A stretch of DNA of 64,000 nucleotides. It comes from UTCFX2 sp002050125. Its GTDB lineage: Bacteria > Chloroflexota > Anaerolineae > Anaerolineales > UBA4823. A model generated the notes under the pieces. The model had not been told where the DNA came from. It made no database searches and saw only the letters and a list, made by a program, of their open reading frames with translations. A program made the translations under genes and the position numbers. Of the stretch, positions 52,331-62,023 are shown piece by piece. Location: contig JAOSJQ010000001.1 of assembly GCA_027494035.1 (NCBI GenBank), positions 1,178,001 to 1,242,000 on the forward strand, given 5' to 3'. Position 1 is the first letter of the stretch; every line of letters begins with the position of its first letter.

Positions 52331-53638
52331 ATGCGCGATTTTGAAGAAGCGAAAATGGCGAAATCGGTCTACCAAGCCGAGCTCCTCTCCCGCCCAAACG
52401 TGGTAGGGTTGGGCGTCGGATATAAGACGCGCGGCAGCCGGGTGCTGGATGAGTTGAGCCTGGTGGTGCTGGTGCGCAACAAACTGCCCCCGGTGAGCCT
52501 GAAGCCGCAGGAGATGATCCCGGCGGAGGTGGCGGGGGTGCGCACCGACGTGCTCGAAGTGGGCGTGCTGCGTCCGCTTATCTCGCACACCGAGCGGGTG
52601 CGCCCTGCCCCGGGCGGCGTGAGCATTGGGCATTTCCAAATCACCGCCGGGACGCTGGGCTGCGTGGTGCGAGACCGCAAAAGCGGCGAGCGGTTGATTC
52701 TGTCCAACAACCACGTGCTGGCTGACCGCAACGCAGGTCGCCCCGGCGACCCGATCCTGCAACCCGGTCCCGCCGACGGGGGCACGCCCGAACGCGACAC
52801 GATTGCGCTGCTGGAGCGGTTCGAAACCCTTTACTACAACGAAGAACCGCCGACCTGCAGCCTGGCGAAGACCTATGCGCAGCTTGGGAACACCCTGGCG
52901 CGCTGGACTGGATCGAACCACCAGGTGCAGGCAGTGCAGCTGCGCCCGCTGGCGACCAACCAGATCGACGCGGCGCTGGCGCGGCCGATCGCGGACGGCG
53001 AGGTGCTGGACGAAATCCTGGAGATCGGCGCGGTGAGCGACGTGGGCGAAGCGGAACTGGGGATGCAGGTGATCAAATCTGGGCGCACGACCGCCTTTAC
53101 GAGCGGCGCGATCAACGTGCTCGACGCGACCGTGACGGTGAATTACGGCGATGAGCGCACCGCCACATTCGAACATCAGATCGTCTCTACCCCGATGTCG
53201 CAGGGCGGGGACTCAGGCTCGCTGCTGGTGGCGGACGCGGGCAAGCTGGCGGTCGGGCTGCTGTACGCCGGCTCCAACCAAGCCACGCTTTTCAACCCCA
53301 TCCAGACGGTGTTCAAGCGCCTGAACGTCGAGCTGGACCAGCCGGGCGAGAAGGCGCTCAATCACCGCCAGAGCGCGCTGGAAAAGGCGCAGGCGGTCAA
53401 AGCGGCGCACGAGGCTGAGCTGCTCGCCATGCCAAACGTGGTGGGCGTGGGCGTGGGGCTGCAGCACAAACAGGGGCGCCGCACGGATGAGATCGGGCTG
53501 GTGGTGCTGGTGGATCATAAGCTGCCGATCGCGCTGCTCAAGCCGGAGGAACGCCTGCCCGAGGAGATCGACGGCGTGCCGGTGGACGTGAAAGAGGTCG
53601 GGCAGATGCGCGCGGACGAGCTGTCCGGCGCAGCCTGA
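52331..53638 (+). CDS. Trypsin-fold serine protease bracketed by two copies of one domain
   Basis: 435 residues from ATG 52331 (GGAGG ten bases before). The core has the chymotrypsin-like triad: His128 in LSNNHVLA, Asp213 in TNQIDAALARP and Ser295 in QGGDSGSLL. A module of about 64 residues occurs before it (15-78, LLSRPNVVGLGVGYK) and again after it (360-424, LLAMPNVVGVGVGLQ). Both copies contain LVVLV, a KLP turn, LKPEE/LKPQE, a P-E-E/A-x-x-G-V segment and DVxEVG. No signal peptide is seen. The repeated module may mask the active site or bind a partner. The family resembles Nal1-type proteases of unknown bacterial role. Confidence 0.82.
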   Translation: MRDFEEAKMAKSVYQAELLSRPNVVGLGVGYKTRGSRVLDELSLVVLVRNKLPPVSLKPQEMIPAEVAGVRTDVLEVGVLRPLISHTERVRPAPGGVSIGHFQITAGTLGCVVRDRKSGERLILSNNHVLADRNAGRPGDPILQPGPADGGTPERDTIALLERFETLYYNEEPPTCSLAKTYAQLGNTLARWTGSNHQVQAVQLRPLATNQIDAALARPIADGEVLDEILEIGAVSDVGEAELGMQVIKSGRTTAFTSGAINVLDATVTVNYGDERTATFEHQIVSTPMSQGGDSGSLLVADAGKLAVGLLYAGSNQATLFNPIQTVFKRLNVELDQPGEKALNHRQSALEKAQAVKAAHEAELLAMPNVVGVGVGLQHKQGRRTDEIGLVVLVDHKLPIALLKPEERLPEEIDGVPVDVKEVGQMRADELSGAA

Positions 53639-53666
53639 GGTCCACGATACAGTATCCGAGAAACCT

Positions 53667-53704
53667 GCCCGCTGTCAGAATACTTCATTCCAGCGGGCTT
53701 TTTA
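53667..53704 (+). terminator. Terminator after the protease gene
   Basis: GCCCGCTG (53667-53674) pairs with CAGCGGGC (53691-53698), followed by TTTTT. Confidence 0.82.
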
Positions 53705-53852
53705 TCGCCCAGAGACGGCGATCCTTGCGATATTGTCATGTGCGGCAGACAGAATCGTTGGTTATAATCTTCTGATAAACAGAAAAAACTGTGAGTTCGA
53801 GACCGCGCAGCCGCAAAACTCTCACAACATGCGCTTCACCTGAGGTCTAAAA

Positions 53853-56483
53853 ATGAACGCGAGATCAAACCCTTTTCGTCTGAAAACCGTCCATTTGCTG
53901 ATCTGCCTGCTCTGTGCGGCGAGCTTGCTCCTCTCCCCGCTCGGGTTCGAGGCGGCGCGGGCGACCGACCAGCCGGGGGCGGGACGCCGCACAGTTGGCG
54001 CGCCGCTGGCGGCGGTGTACTACGTGAACGCCAACGCCTCGGGCGGGGGGGATGGCTTGAGCTGGGCGAGCGCGTTTCAAACCGTGCAGGATGGGCTGGC
54101 TGCCGCCAGCAGCGGCAGCGAGGTCTGGGTGGCGCAAGGGGTCTACACCCCCGGCGCCCCGGGCGACCGGACGCGCACCTTCACGCTTAAAGAAGGGGTG
54201 AAGGTGTACGGCGGGTTTGCGGGCACGGAGAGCCTGCGCTCGGAGCGCGACCCCGAGAAGCGGCGTACCATCCTGAGCGGCGACCTGGAGGGCGACGACG
54301 ACGGCACCAGCGCGGCTATGGACGACAACAGTTATCATGTGGTGACCGCCCCCAGCGGAATCTCGACCGCGACGCTGTTGGACGGTTTCATCATCCAGGG
54401 CGGAAACGCAGATGGAAGCAACCCGAACGACCGCGGCGGCGGAATGTTAAACCAAAACAGCGACCTGGTTCTGTACCGGATCATCTTTTTGGGCAACCGC
54501 GCCATAGAAGGCGGGGCGATGCACAACAGCGGCAGCAACCCCAGGATCTTTTCCTGCTCCTTTCTGAATAACACCGCCGGCAGCGGGGGAGCGATTTACA
54601 ACGCCAGCGGCAGCACGCCGCGGGTGGTGAACACGGTGCTGAACGCCAACCTCGCCGCGGACGGCGGGGCGATCTACAACGCCAGCGGCAGCAGCCTGGA
54701 TATGACGAACTCGACGGTGACCTACAACACCGCTGACAACGGCGGCGGAATTTACAACGCCACCAGCGGACCGAAGGTGAAAAACAGCATCTTGTGGGGC
54801 AACCAGGCGGACAACGGACCGCAGATCCTAAACTCTTTCACCTACACGTTCGAACTGCAACAAAGCCTGGTGCAGGGGGGCGAACCGCCGTTTGTGACAG
54901 TCACCGGCGCGCTGCTGACGATGGACCCGCAATTTCAAGACCCGAAGGGCTTGGACAACCAGCCTGGGACGCTCGACGACAACCTGCGGCTGCAATTTAC
55001 CTCTCCAGCAATCGACGCGGGGGATAACTCGCTGGTTCAGGCGGATTCATACGACCTGAACGAAAACGGAAACACAAACGACGAAGCGCCGGACCGCGAC
55101 GGGCGCGCGCGGCGCGTGGAAATCGCGTTCGTGGTGGACTCGGGGTCGGGCGCGGCGCCGCTGGTCGACCTGGGGGCGCACGAGGCGCGCGTGGTGTATG
55201 TGCGCAAGACCGGCAGCGGGTTGAACAACGGGACCTCGTGGCTGAACGCCTACCGCTCGCTCCCGAACGCGCTGAGCAAGACGGCGACCGGGGACGAGTT
55301 GTGGGTGGCGCAAGGGGTTTACACACCCACATTGCCGCTGGCAACGCCAATCGTGACGGACACCTTCCAGATTCCACAAGGGGTGGCGGTGTACGGCGGG
55401 TTCGCGGGGAACGAGGTAGTGCGCAACCAGCGCAACCCGCTGACGCGTAAAACCGTGCTGAGCGGCGACCTGGCGGGGAACGACAACGGATGGGCAAACA
55501 GAACAGAAAACAGCCTGAACGTGGTGCGGATGAGCGGGGTGGATGCGCGCACGGTGCTGGACGGGTTCACGATCCAGGGCGGGAACGCTCAGTATTATCC
55601 GTACGCGTTCGCCCTGACTGACCCATGGCGCATGGCTCAATTCCTGCAGGAGCAGCTCAGCGCGCCGCTGGACAGCCCGATCTACCGTTACAGCGGTGGA
55701 GGGATGTATCTCGAGCAAGCCAGCCCGCTGCTGGTCAACCTGACGTTTTATCAGAATTACGCCTGGTTTGGCGGCGGGGCGCAGAGCAGATTGGGGCAGC
55801 CGTATTTCTTTAACTGCGCCTGGGTCGGCAATCAGGCTCTGTCGGGCGGCGGGCTGTATACCTTCTCTTCTGACGCCGAAATCGTGACCGCGCTGTTCAA
55901 CGGCAACCAGGCTGAAGGTCCTGGAGGGGCGCTATACATTGTATTTAGCAGTCCCCTGGTCATCAATGCGACTTTCAGCCAGAACAAAGCCAACTTGAGG
56001 GATGATCCAGGGCTGGACGGCGACGCAGTGCACAGCACGCAATCCTCGAGCCGGCCGATCTTCCGCAACACGATCTTCTGGGGAAATGACGACCAGCCGT
56101 TTCGCTTTGACAGCGGCAGCGCCGCCACGTTCAATTATGTAAACAGCCAGACCAGCTGTCCGGGCGGGTCGACCTGCACCAATCTGCAGACGGGGATGGA
56201 CCCGCTGTTCTTCAACCCGCTGGGCGGCGACGGGCTGCCCGGCACGCTCGACGACGATCTCAGACTGCCGTTCTCCTCGCCGGCGCGCGATGCCGGGTTC
56301 AACGCCTACCTGCCGCTCGATGTGTGGGACGTCAACAATAACGGCAACATCACCGAAAGGATGCCCTACGATCTGGCGTTGCAGCCGCGCCTGCAGGGCG
56401 TGGCGGCGCCATACACGGTGGATCTGGGGGCTTATGAAGCTGCGGCGTACAAGACCTATCTGCCAAGCGCCAACCGTCCCTGA
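53853..56483 (+). CDS. Secreted right-handed beta-helix repeat protein with duplicated halves
   Basis: 876 residues. A signal peptide (about 1-38, FEAARA) is followed by two similar halves. Each starts with a strand-turn motif (VYYVNANASGGGDGLSWASAF near 55, VVYVRKTGSGLNNGTSWLNAY near 447), then EVWVAQGVYTP/ELWVAQGVYTP, VKVYGGFAGTE/VAVYGGFAGNE and TILSGDL/TVLSGDL, then a beta-helix with GGGAMHN-like rungs (polymorphic outer-membrane-protein type), and ends in DxxLRLQFTSPAIDAG or DDLRLPFSSPARDAG. It is exported, with no anchor visible except a short Pro-rich tail. It may bind or degrade polysaccharide, or act as an adhesin. Confidence 0.82.
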   Translation: MNARSNPFRLKTVHLLICLLCAASLLLSPLGFEAARATDQPGAGRRTVGAPLAAVYYVNANASGGGDGLSWASAFQTVQDGLAAASSGSEVWVAQGVYTPGAPGDRTRTFTLKEGVKVYGGFAGTESLRSERDPEKRRTILSGDLEGDDDGTSAAMDDNSYHVVTAPSGISTATLLDGFIIQGGNADGSNPNDRGGGMLNQNSDLVLYRIIFLGNRAIEGGAMHNSGSNPRIFSCSFLNNTAGSGGAIYNASGSTPRVVNTVLNANLAADGGAIYNASGSSLDMTNSTVTYNTADNGGGIYNATSGPKVKNSILWGNQADNGPQILNSFTYTFELQQSLVQGGEPPFVTVTGALLTMDPQFQDPKGLDNQPGTLDDNLRLQFTSPAIDAGDNSLVQADSYDLNENGNTNDEAPDRDGRARRVEIAFVVDSGSGAAPLVDLGAHEARVVYVRKTGSGLNNGTSWLNAYRSLPNALSKTATGDELWVAQGVYTPTLPLATPIVTDTFQIPQGVAVYGGFAGNEVVRNQRNPLTRKTVLSGDLAGNDNGWANRTENSLNVVRMSGVDARTVLDGFTIQGGNAQYYPYAFALTDPWRMAQFLQEQLSAPLDSPIYRYSGGGMYLEQASPLLVNLTFYQNYAWFGGGAQSRLGQPYFFNCAWVGNQALSGGGLYTFSSDAEIVTALFNGNQAEGPGGALYIVFSSPLVINATFSQNKANLRDDPGLDGDAVHSTQSSSRPIFRNTIFWGNDDQPFRFDSGSAATFNYVNSQTSCPGGSTCTNLQTGMDPLFFNPLGGDGLPGTLDDDLRLPFSSPARDAGFNAYLPLDVWDVNNNGNITERMPYDLALQPRLQGVAAPYTVDLGAYEAAAYKTYLPSANRP

Positions 56484-56499
56484 GCCGCAGGCGCGCCCG

Positions 56500-59148
56500 C
56501 TAATCCGCTTCGCGCCTGTGCTCCACTTCCACCCATAGCTGTTCGCCGTTGGTGGTCAGCTCGATCCAGCCGTTTTGATCGGTGCGCAGCAGCGGGACCT
56601 CGCCAAGGGCTTGCAGCGCCTCCGGATGGGGCAGACCTTCCGGGTTGCCCGCCGCAACGCTGAGCAGCGCCAGTTGCGGGTTCCAGCGCGCGATCCACTC
56701 CGGCGGGTTGAGCGCGGCGTGCCCGGCGTCCGCCAGCAGCAGCGCCGTCACCCGCGGCTGCGCGGGGTCGCGCAACAGGGTTTGCAGCGCGTCGGCATCC
56801 AGCCCCAGCGGCAGCAACGCCCGGAAGCGCCCCCATTCGAACAGCAACACCGCGCCGCGCGGTCCGCTGGCGAGCGCTTGCAGGCGCGCCCCCTTCCCCA
56901 GGTCGAGAGTCTGTCCGGCAAGCACCGGGGTGAGCGGGATATCCCCGGCGGCGAGGGCTTTTTGGAGCTGGCGGGCGCTGTAACCGCCCAGCGGCGAACC
57001 CGCCCAAAGCGTCCGCTCGACCTGAAAACGCTCCAGGGCGGCGGGCAAGGCGGCGATCTGCTCTTCGCGGGTCGCGGCGACCACGAGCCAGTCGATCTCC
57101 CGCTTGCCCAAAGGCAACCGCCGCCCAAGCGCCCCCGCGAGGGCGTTGGCGCTCGCTCCGCCATTGATAAGCAAGTTGCGCCCGCCGGGGGTTTGGATCA
57201 AGAGCGCCTCGCCGCTGCCAGCCTCGAACACAATCAAGTGCAGCCGCCCATCCGGCTGGCTCAGGACGCGCTGCCAGACCACCAGCGCCAGCAGCGCCGC
57301 AGCCAGGCTGACGATCCATCCCAGGCGGACCGAGCGCTCCGCCGCCAACGCCTGCGCGAGCGGAGCGCCGAATTTCGAAAGCCAGGCTTTGAGCCGACCG
57401 CCCAATAACGTGAACGAAAACAGAAGCAAATAAAAGGCGAGCACGACCCAGGGGCTTAACGGGGCGATGGTGCGCGCCGCGCCGGGCGCCTGCGCCAGCG
57501 CCTCGACGATCCGGACGGTGTAGGCGATCCAGGGCCAGGCTAATACGGAAAGGAGCCGTCCGAGCGGAAGGAAGACCAGCCCGGCAAGCGTCGCCAGCCC
57601 GCCCAGGATCATGAGCGGCGGCTGGGCAGGCAGCACGAGCGGGTTGGCGATCAGTGAGATGTAGGATGCCTGGTGAAAATAATATAGGATCAGCGGCAGG
57701 GTGGTGAGTTGGGCGGCGAGTGTGAAGAGCAGATATTCGCCCACCGGTCCCGCCAGACGGCGGGCGCGTTCATACGGAATCCAGCGCCCGGCAAGGACGA
57801 TAAAACCCCGTGAGAGCGGGTCCGCATAGAGCATCAAACCCAGCGTTGCCATGAACGAGAGCTGAAAACCGACGTCCCAAAGCACGTGCGGGTCAAAGAG
57901 CGCCATGAGGGCGGCGACAAAGGCGAGCGTGTTGAGCGCGCCTGAACGGCGTCCCAGGCGCAGGGCAAAAACCGCCAGCCCGCCCATGAGCGCCGCCCGC
58001 ACCACCCCGGCGCTGGCGCCGGCAAGCACTGCGTAGAAGGCAATGCCGATCCAGGCTGCCAGCATGCCGCGCCAGGGACCCAACAGCCGCCCGAAAAGCG
58101 CCACGAGCAAGCCCGAGATGATCGCAAAGTTGAAGCCGCTGATGGCGATGATGTGGGCAACGCCGGTGAGGCGGAAGGCGTCCAGCAGGTCCTCCGGGAT
58201 GCCGGTTTCGATCCCCAACAGGATGCCGGATAGCAGCGCGGCTTCGGGGTCGGGGAAGAGGACATGGACCATGCCGTGCGCCCGGCGGCGCAAGTCGTAG
58301 ATGGCGCGGCGGAGCGGGCTGCCCTGGGCTCGCTCGACCAGCCAGGCGCAGTCGCTGCGGAGCGGCTCGGCGCAAGTCGAGCAGTAGCCGCAGCTCAGGG
58401 TGGTGTAGATGCTGTGATGGGCGAGGTAGGCGCGATAGGAGAACTCTTCCGTTTCAAAAGGGGCGCGCAGGCGGCCTTCAATCTGCAGGCGGTCGCCGTA
58501 GCGCCAATCGCCGCCGGGAGGCAGGCGCGCCAACAGCAAGCCTTCGACCGGTTGGAAAGCATCGCTGTCAGGCAGGCGCAGCCGCTCGACCCGCACTTCG
58601 AGCTGGGTGTAGGCGTCCCGAAACTCCGGATCGGCGGCAATAACCCCTTCGAGGCGCACGCGGCCCGGCAGATCGTTGTACCAGGCTAAATGCGCAGGCG
58701 AGATGACCGGCAGGGTGGACTGCCAGCGCGCCAGACCGAGCAGGGCAGCCAGCGGCAGCAGCAGGAGGATAAAGCCCGGCAGCAGAACCTCCTGGTTGGG
58801 GGGCCAGCAGTCCGCAAAGCGGTCCATAAGCCCCCAACGCGGAGCAATACGCCAGTAGTAAAAATGCAGGATCGCGAGAACGAGGAATAACAGCCCCAGC
58901 GCGCCGATCAGCCAGGGCAAAAACGCCCTCCGAGAAACCACCCGGCGAGGATGCCACCCAGGAATGCGAGCGAGAGCCAGAGAAGCGGCAAACCCAGCCT
59001 CCAGGACGGATTGTATCAGAATTAACCGCGAGAAGCCGGGGAGGTCGCTCAACGCCAGCCAGAATAATAGCTTGCTTAATCCCTGCACAGACAAAGATAA
59101 ATTGGCTATACTATAGAATGTTAGGCAACATCGATGAAACGGGCTCAT
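56500..59148 (-). CDS. comEC: ComEC/Rec2-family DNA uptake channel with degenerate metallo-beta-lactamase domain
   Basis: 882 residues. N-terminal membrane helices and an OB-like outside domain (about 150-270) precede the competence core (LLSGILLGIETGIPEDLLDAFRLTGVAHIIAISGFNFAIISGLL, near 295-340) and further helices. The C-terminal 250 residues have the place and strands of the MBL-like nuclease domain, but the metal site is lost: DVGQGDA has become FEAGSGEALLI (about 641), LIDGG is LINGG, and THxxxDH is VVAATREEQIAAL (about 691). The channel may still move single-stranded DNA while lacking nuclease activity. No comEA is adjacent. Start choice is uncertain; later Mets are possible. Confidence 0.88.
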   Translation of the reverse strand: MSPFHRCCLTFYSIANLSLSVQGLSKLLFWLALSDLPGFSRLILIQSVLEAGFAASLALARIPGWHPRRVVSRRAFLPWLIGALGLLFLVLAILHFYYWRIAPRWGLMDRFADCWPPNQEVLLPGFILLLLPLAALLGLARWQSTLPVISPAHLAWYNDLPGRVRLEGVIAADPEFRDAYTQLEVRVERLRLPDSDAFQPVEGLLLARLPPGGDWRYGDRLQIEGRLRAPFETEEFSYRAYLAHHSIYTTLSCGYCSTCAEPLRSDCAWLVERAQGSPLRRAIYDLRRRAHGMVHVLFPDPEAALLSGILLGIETGIPEDLLDAFRLTGVAHIIAISGFNFAIISGLLVALFGRLLGPWRGMLAAWIGIAFYAVLAGASAGVVRAALMGGLAVFALRLGRRSGALNTLAFVAALMALFDPHVLWDVGFQLSFMATLGLMLYADPLSRGFIVLAGRWIPYERARRLAGPVGEYLLFTLAAQLTTLPLILYYFHQASYISLIANPLVLPAQPPLMILGGLATLAGLVFLPLGRLLSVLAWPWIAYTVRIVEALAQAPGAARTIAPLSPWVVLAFYLLLFSFTLLGGRLKAWLSKFGAPLAQALAAERSVRLGWIVSLAAALLALVVWQRVLSQPDGRLHLIVFEAGSGEALLIQTPGGRNLLINGGASANALAGALGRRLPLGKREIDWLVVAATREEQIAALPAALERFQVERTLWAGSPLGGYSARQLQKALAAGDIPLTPVLAGQTLDLGKGARLQALASGPRGAVLLFEWGRFRALLPLGLDADALQTLLRDPAQPRVTALLLADAGHAALNPPEWIARWNPQLALLSVAAGNPEGLPHPEALQALGEVPLLRTDQNGWIELTTNGEQLWVEVEHRREAD

Positions 59149-59181
59149 TTTTCAACCAGGCATTGAAACAGGAGGACCGCC

Positions 59182-59883
59182 GTGGCGCTCATTTTGATTG
59201 TGGACGACGAACAGCTCATCACCGAATCGCTCTCTTACAGCTTGAAACGGGAGGGTTTCGACGTGGTTTCGGTGGCAGACGGGATCTCAGCCATCCAGGC
59301 GGTGGAAACGCACAAACCCGACCTGGTGGTGCTGGACCTGATGCTGCCGGACATCAGCGGCTTCGAAGTGTGCCGCCGGCTGCGCACGTTCACCGCCATC
59401 CCGGTGATCATGCTCACCGCCCGCAGCGAGGAGATCGACCGCGTGTTGGGGCTGGAAGTGGGGGCAGACGACTACCTGGCTAAACCGTTCTCTTTCCGAG
59501 AGCTGCTGGCGCGCATCCAAGCCATGCTGCGGCGGGTACAGCTCGACCGTCAGGTTGTCCAGCCGCAGCCCATGTCCACCAGCCAGTTGAGTCTGGATCC
59601 CGTCGCCCGCCGCGTGTTCAAGGGCGAGCAGGAATTACAGCTCTCGGCGCGCGAGTTCGATCTGCTGGCGGTGTTGATGCGCAACGCCGGGCGGGCGATG
59701 AGCCGCGATGAACTGATCAAGCAGGTCTGGGGCGACGATTGGGTGGGGGATCCGCGCACGCTGGACGTGCACGTGCGTTGGCTGCGCCTAAAAATCGAAG
59801 AAGACCCAGCCAGCCCGCAATACATTCAAACCGTTCGAGGTTATGGGTATCGCTTTGCAGGACCAGAAGAACTTCCTTTATGA
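59182..59883 (+). CDS. Two-component response regulator, OmpR/PhoB family
   Basis: 233 residues from GTG 59182, with AGGAGG seven bases upstream. The receiver domain has the acidic pair at 8-9 (LIVDDE), phospho-acceptor Asp52 in LVVLDLMLP, Thr in VIMLTAR and Lys in DDYLAKPF. The C-terminal winged helix (about 140-228, SAREFDLLAVLMRNAGRAMSRDEL, TLDVHVRWLRLKIE) binds DNA. It is the partner of the histidine kinase encoded next. Target genes are not evident. Confidence 0.95.
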   Translation: MALILIVDDEQLITESLSYSLKREGFDVVSVADGISAIQAVETHKPDLVVLDLMLPDISGFEVCRRLRTFTAIPVIMLTARSEEIDRVLGLEVGADDYLAKPFSFRELLARIQAMLRRVQLDRQVVQPQPMSTSQLSLDPVARRVFKGEQELQLSAREFDLLAVLMRNAGRAMSRDELIKQVWGDDWVGDPRTLDVHVRWLRLKIEEDPASPQYIQTVRGYGYRFAGPEELPL

Positions 59884-61354
59884 TGCATTCACCCGGCTAA
59901 AAAGCCTGTTTCGCAAACCTGGCTCGACGCTCAATTCCCAACTGGTATTCTCGCATCTGGCGGTATCGCTCGTCAGCATCATCCTGATGGCGATCTTCAC
60001 CGGGCGTTACATCTTTCAGGCTGCCAATTTCGAACTGGAGCACAACCTGCAGGACCTGGCGTTCACCGCCAGCAACGCAATCGAGCTTCCGATCCAGGAG
60101 GTGAAAGAGGGTCGGGTTCAGCCGACCTTCATTCGCGAGCTCTTGACGCGCCTGTTTGCCGATAACGCGAACATCCACTTTACCGTGTACAACGTCGACG
60201 GGCGCCCGATCATCGCGAGCGAAGAACCGCTGCCGCCCAGAGCCACTCTGGAGAACGCCCCGGAAGTGCTTCAAGCCCTGCAAAGCGACATCGGGCGGGG
60301 CGTGAGCGTGCGGCGGGATGAGCACGGCGACCGGTATATGTACATGGCAGTGCTGGTGCAGAAGGAGATCGAAGTGATCGGCATCCTACGCCTGGCAGTC
60401 GCCATGGCGCCCAGCCTGGAATCGGCGCGCCAATCCTTCTTGGTGATGCTCATGGTAGCGCTGCTGATCGTAGTCGGGGTCAGCCTGGCGGGGTGGTTCC
60501 TGGCAAACAACCTGGCGCGCCCGATCCAGGTGCTGACCCAGGCAGCCGGACAAATGGAGCACGGCGACCTGGGCGTGCGGGTCAAGCCATCCGGTCCGCA
60601 GGAGATTCTCCGGCTGGCAGAGGCGTTTAACAGCATGGCGTCCCGGCTGCAATCCAACGTCAACGAACTGCGCGCCTTTGTGGCAAACGCCAGCCACGAA
60701 CTGCGCACACCGCTGACCACGATTAAATTGCGCGCCGAGGCGCTAAGCGGGGGCGCGATGGAAGAACCGGAAGTAGCCAAGCGCTTCCTGAAGGAGATCG
60801 ATACCGAGATCGACCGGCTGGTGCGGATGGTCAATGACCTGCTCGATCTCTCGCGGATGGAAGCCGGGCTGGGGGGCGGCACAAAGGCGCCGGTGGACCT
60901 GAGCGCAATCGCCAATGAAGTGTACGAAACGTTTGAAATCCGGGCGGCTTATGGGCAGGTGGACCTGCGGATCGAGATCGAGCCGGATCTGCCCCCGGTG
61001 ATGGGCTACGAAGATCAATTGCGCCGGGTCATTTACAACTTACTCGAAAACGCCCTGAAATATACCCCTCCCGAAGGACAGACCGAAATGCTGCTGAGGC
61101 GTGGACCCAACCCGAATACGGTGCGGCTGCTGGTGCGTGATACCGGTCCAGGGATCTCTCCAGAACACCTGCCGCACGTATTCGAACGCTTTTACCGCGC
61201 AGAGACGAATCCGCCGCGTCCCGGGCAGGCGCGCGGCAGCGGTCTGGGGCTGGCGATTGCCAAATCGATCGTCGAAGGGCACGGCGGCGAGATGGGCGTG
61301 AGCAGCCAGCTTGGCAACGGGACCACTTTCTGGGCAGATCTACCCGTCAATTGA
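59843..61354 (+). CDS. Two-component sensor histidine kinase
   Basis: 503 residues. Membrane helices near 36-58 and 199-222 enclose a periplasmic sensor of about 140 residues (NFELEHNLQDLAFTASNAIELPIQEV, a PDC/Cache-like pattern). HAMP follows (ANNLARPIQVLTQAAGQMEHGDLGVRV), then HisKA with His285 in NASHELRTPLTTIKL. The ATPase has NLLENALKY, DTGPGISPEHLPHVFERFYR and GSGLGLAIAKSIVEGHGG. The start overlaps the regulator gene by 41 bp, a tight coupling. The signal is unknown. Its 3' end overlaps the convergent pentapeptide gene by 15 bp. Confidence 0.93.
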   Translation: MGIALQDQKNFLYDAFTRLKSLFRKPGSTLNSQLVFSHLAVSLVSIILMAIFTGRYIFQAANFELEHNLQDLAFTASNAIELPIQEVKEGRVQPTFIRELLTRLFADNANIHFTVYNVDGRPIIASEEPLPPRATLENAPEVLQALQSDIGRGVSVRRDEHGDRYMYMAVLVQKEIEVIGILRLAVAMAPSLESARQSFLVMLMVALLIVVGVSLAGWFLANNLARPIQVLTQAAGQMEHGDLGVRVKPSGPQEILRLAEAFNSMASRLQSNVNELRAFVANASHELRTPLTTIKLRAEALSGGAMEEPEVAKRFLKEIDTEIDRLVRMVNDLLDLSRMEAGLGGGTKAPVDLSAIANEVYETFEIRAAYGQVDLRIEIEPDLPPVMGYEDQLRRVIYNLLENALKYTPPEGQTEMLLRRGPNPNTVRLLVRDTGPGISPEHLPHVFERFYRAETNPPRPGQARGSGLGLAIAKSIVEGHGGEMGVSSQLGNGTTFWADLPVN

Positions 61355-62020
61355 GACTGGCGGCGGCTCAAAGACATTTCCATCCGTCATAATGGCGCCC
61401 TCCAGGTTGGCGCCCTCCAGGTTGGCATCGGTTATGTCAGCCCCGGTGAGGTCCGCCTTGCTCAGATTGGCGTGGGACAGGTTGGCGGCTGTCAGATCAG
61501 CCTTGACCAGGTTAGCGCCGGTCAGGTTCACCCCAACGAGATTGGCATCGAACAGGTTAGCCATCGAGAGGTCGGCGCCGCTCAGATTGGCGCTAGCCAG
61601 GTTGGCTTTGCTGAGGTCAGCCCGGTTCAAGATGCAATTGTTAAGGTTGGCGCGGATCAAGGTCGCTTTGCTCAGGTTGGCGCGGCTCAAGTTGGCTTCG
61701 ACGACGATCGCCTCGACCAGGTCGGCTTTTCCGAGATCCGCCCGGGTGAGGTTGGCGCGGCTGAGATTGGCTTCATTCAGATTTGCGCGCTGCAGATGCG
61801 CCTCGAAGAGATTAGCCATGCTCAAATCGGAACGGCGCATATCTGCTCCGGCGAAGTTTGACCAGTTCAGATCCGCCCGGCTGAAATTTGCCATGTCCAG
61901 CTTGCATTCGCTGAAATCGACCCAATAGAGCGAGGCGCCGCTCAGATCGATCTTGACCAACCAGAGCGGGCGCGGACGGTTCAAGAGGTCATAGATTTGA
62001 AAAGGGCTTAATGTTGACAT
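61340..62020 (-). CDS. Pentapeptide-repeat protein
   Basis: 226 residues. After a short N terminus (MSTLSPFQIYDLLNRPRPLWLV), residues about 25-215 are some 35 pentapeptides of the A(D/N)Lxx type (ANLSRANLTRADLGKADL), which fold as a right-handed square beta-helix. One irregular spot is NNCILNRADL. GGAGG precedes the ATG, three bases after the stop of the AAC(3)-like gene, so the two are coupled. Known members mimic DNA (gyrase protection) or act as scaffolds; nothing here decides. Confidence 0.92.
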   Translation of the reverse strand: MSTLSPFQIYDLLNRPRPLWLVKIDLSGASLYWVDFSECKLDMANFSRADLNWSNFAGADMRRSDLSMANLFEAHLQRANLNEANLSRANLTRADLGKADLVEAIVVEANLSRANLSKATLIRANLNNCILNRADLSKANLASANLSGADLSMANLFDANLVGVNLTGANLVKADLTAANLSHANLSKADLTGADITDANLEGANLEGAIMTDGNVFEPPPVSIDG

Positions 62021-62023
62021 GGT

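Noticed and set aside
61340..62020. Short-period repeats that at first suggested a tandem-repeat or CRISPR-like array
   Set aside because: The 15-bp periodicity is coding: it follows the A(D/N)Lxx pentapeptide frame exactly, with no spacers. No CRISPR array was found in the window.
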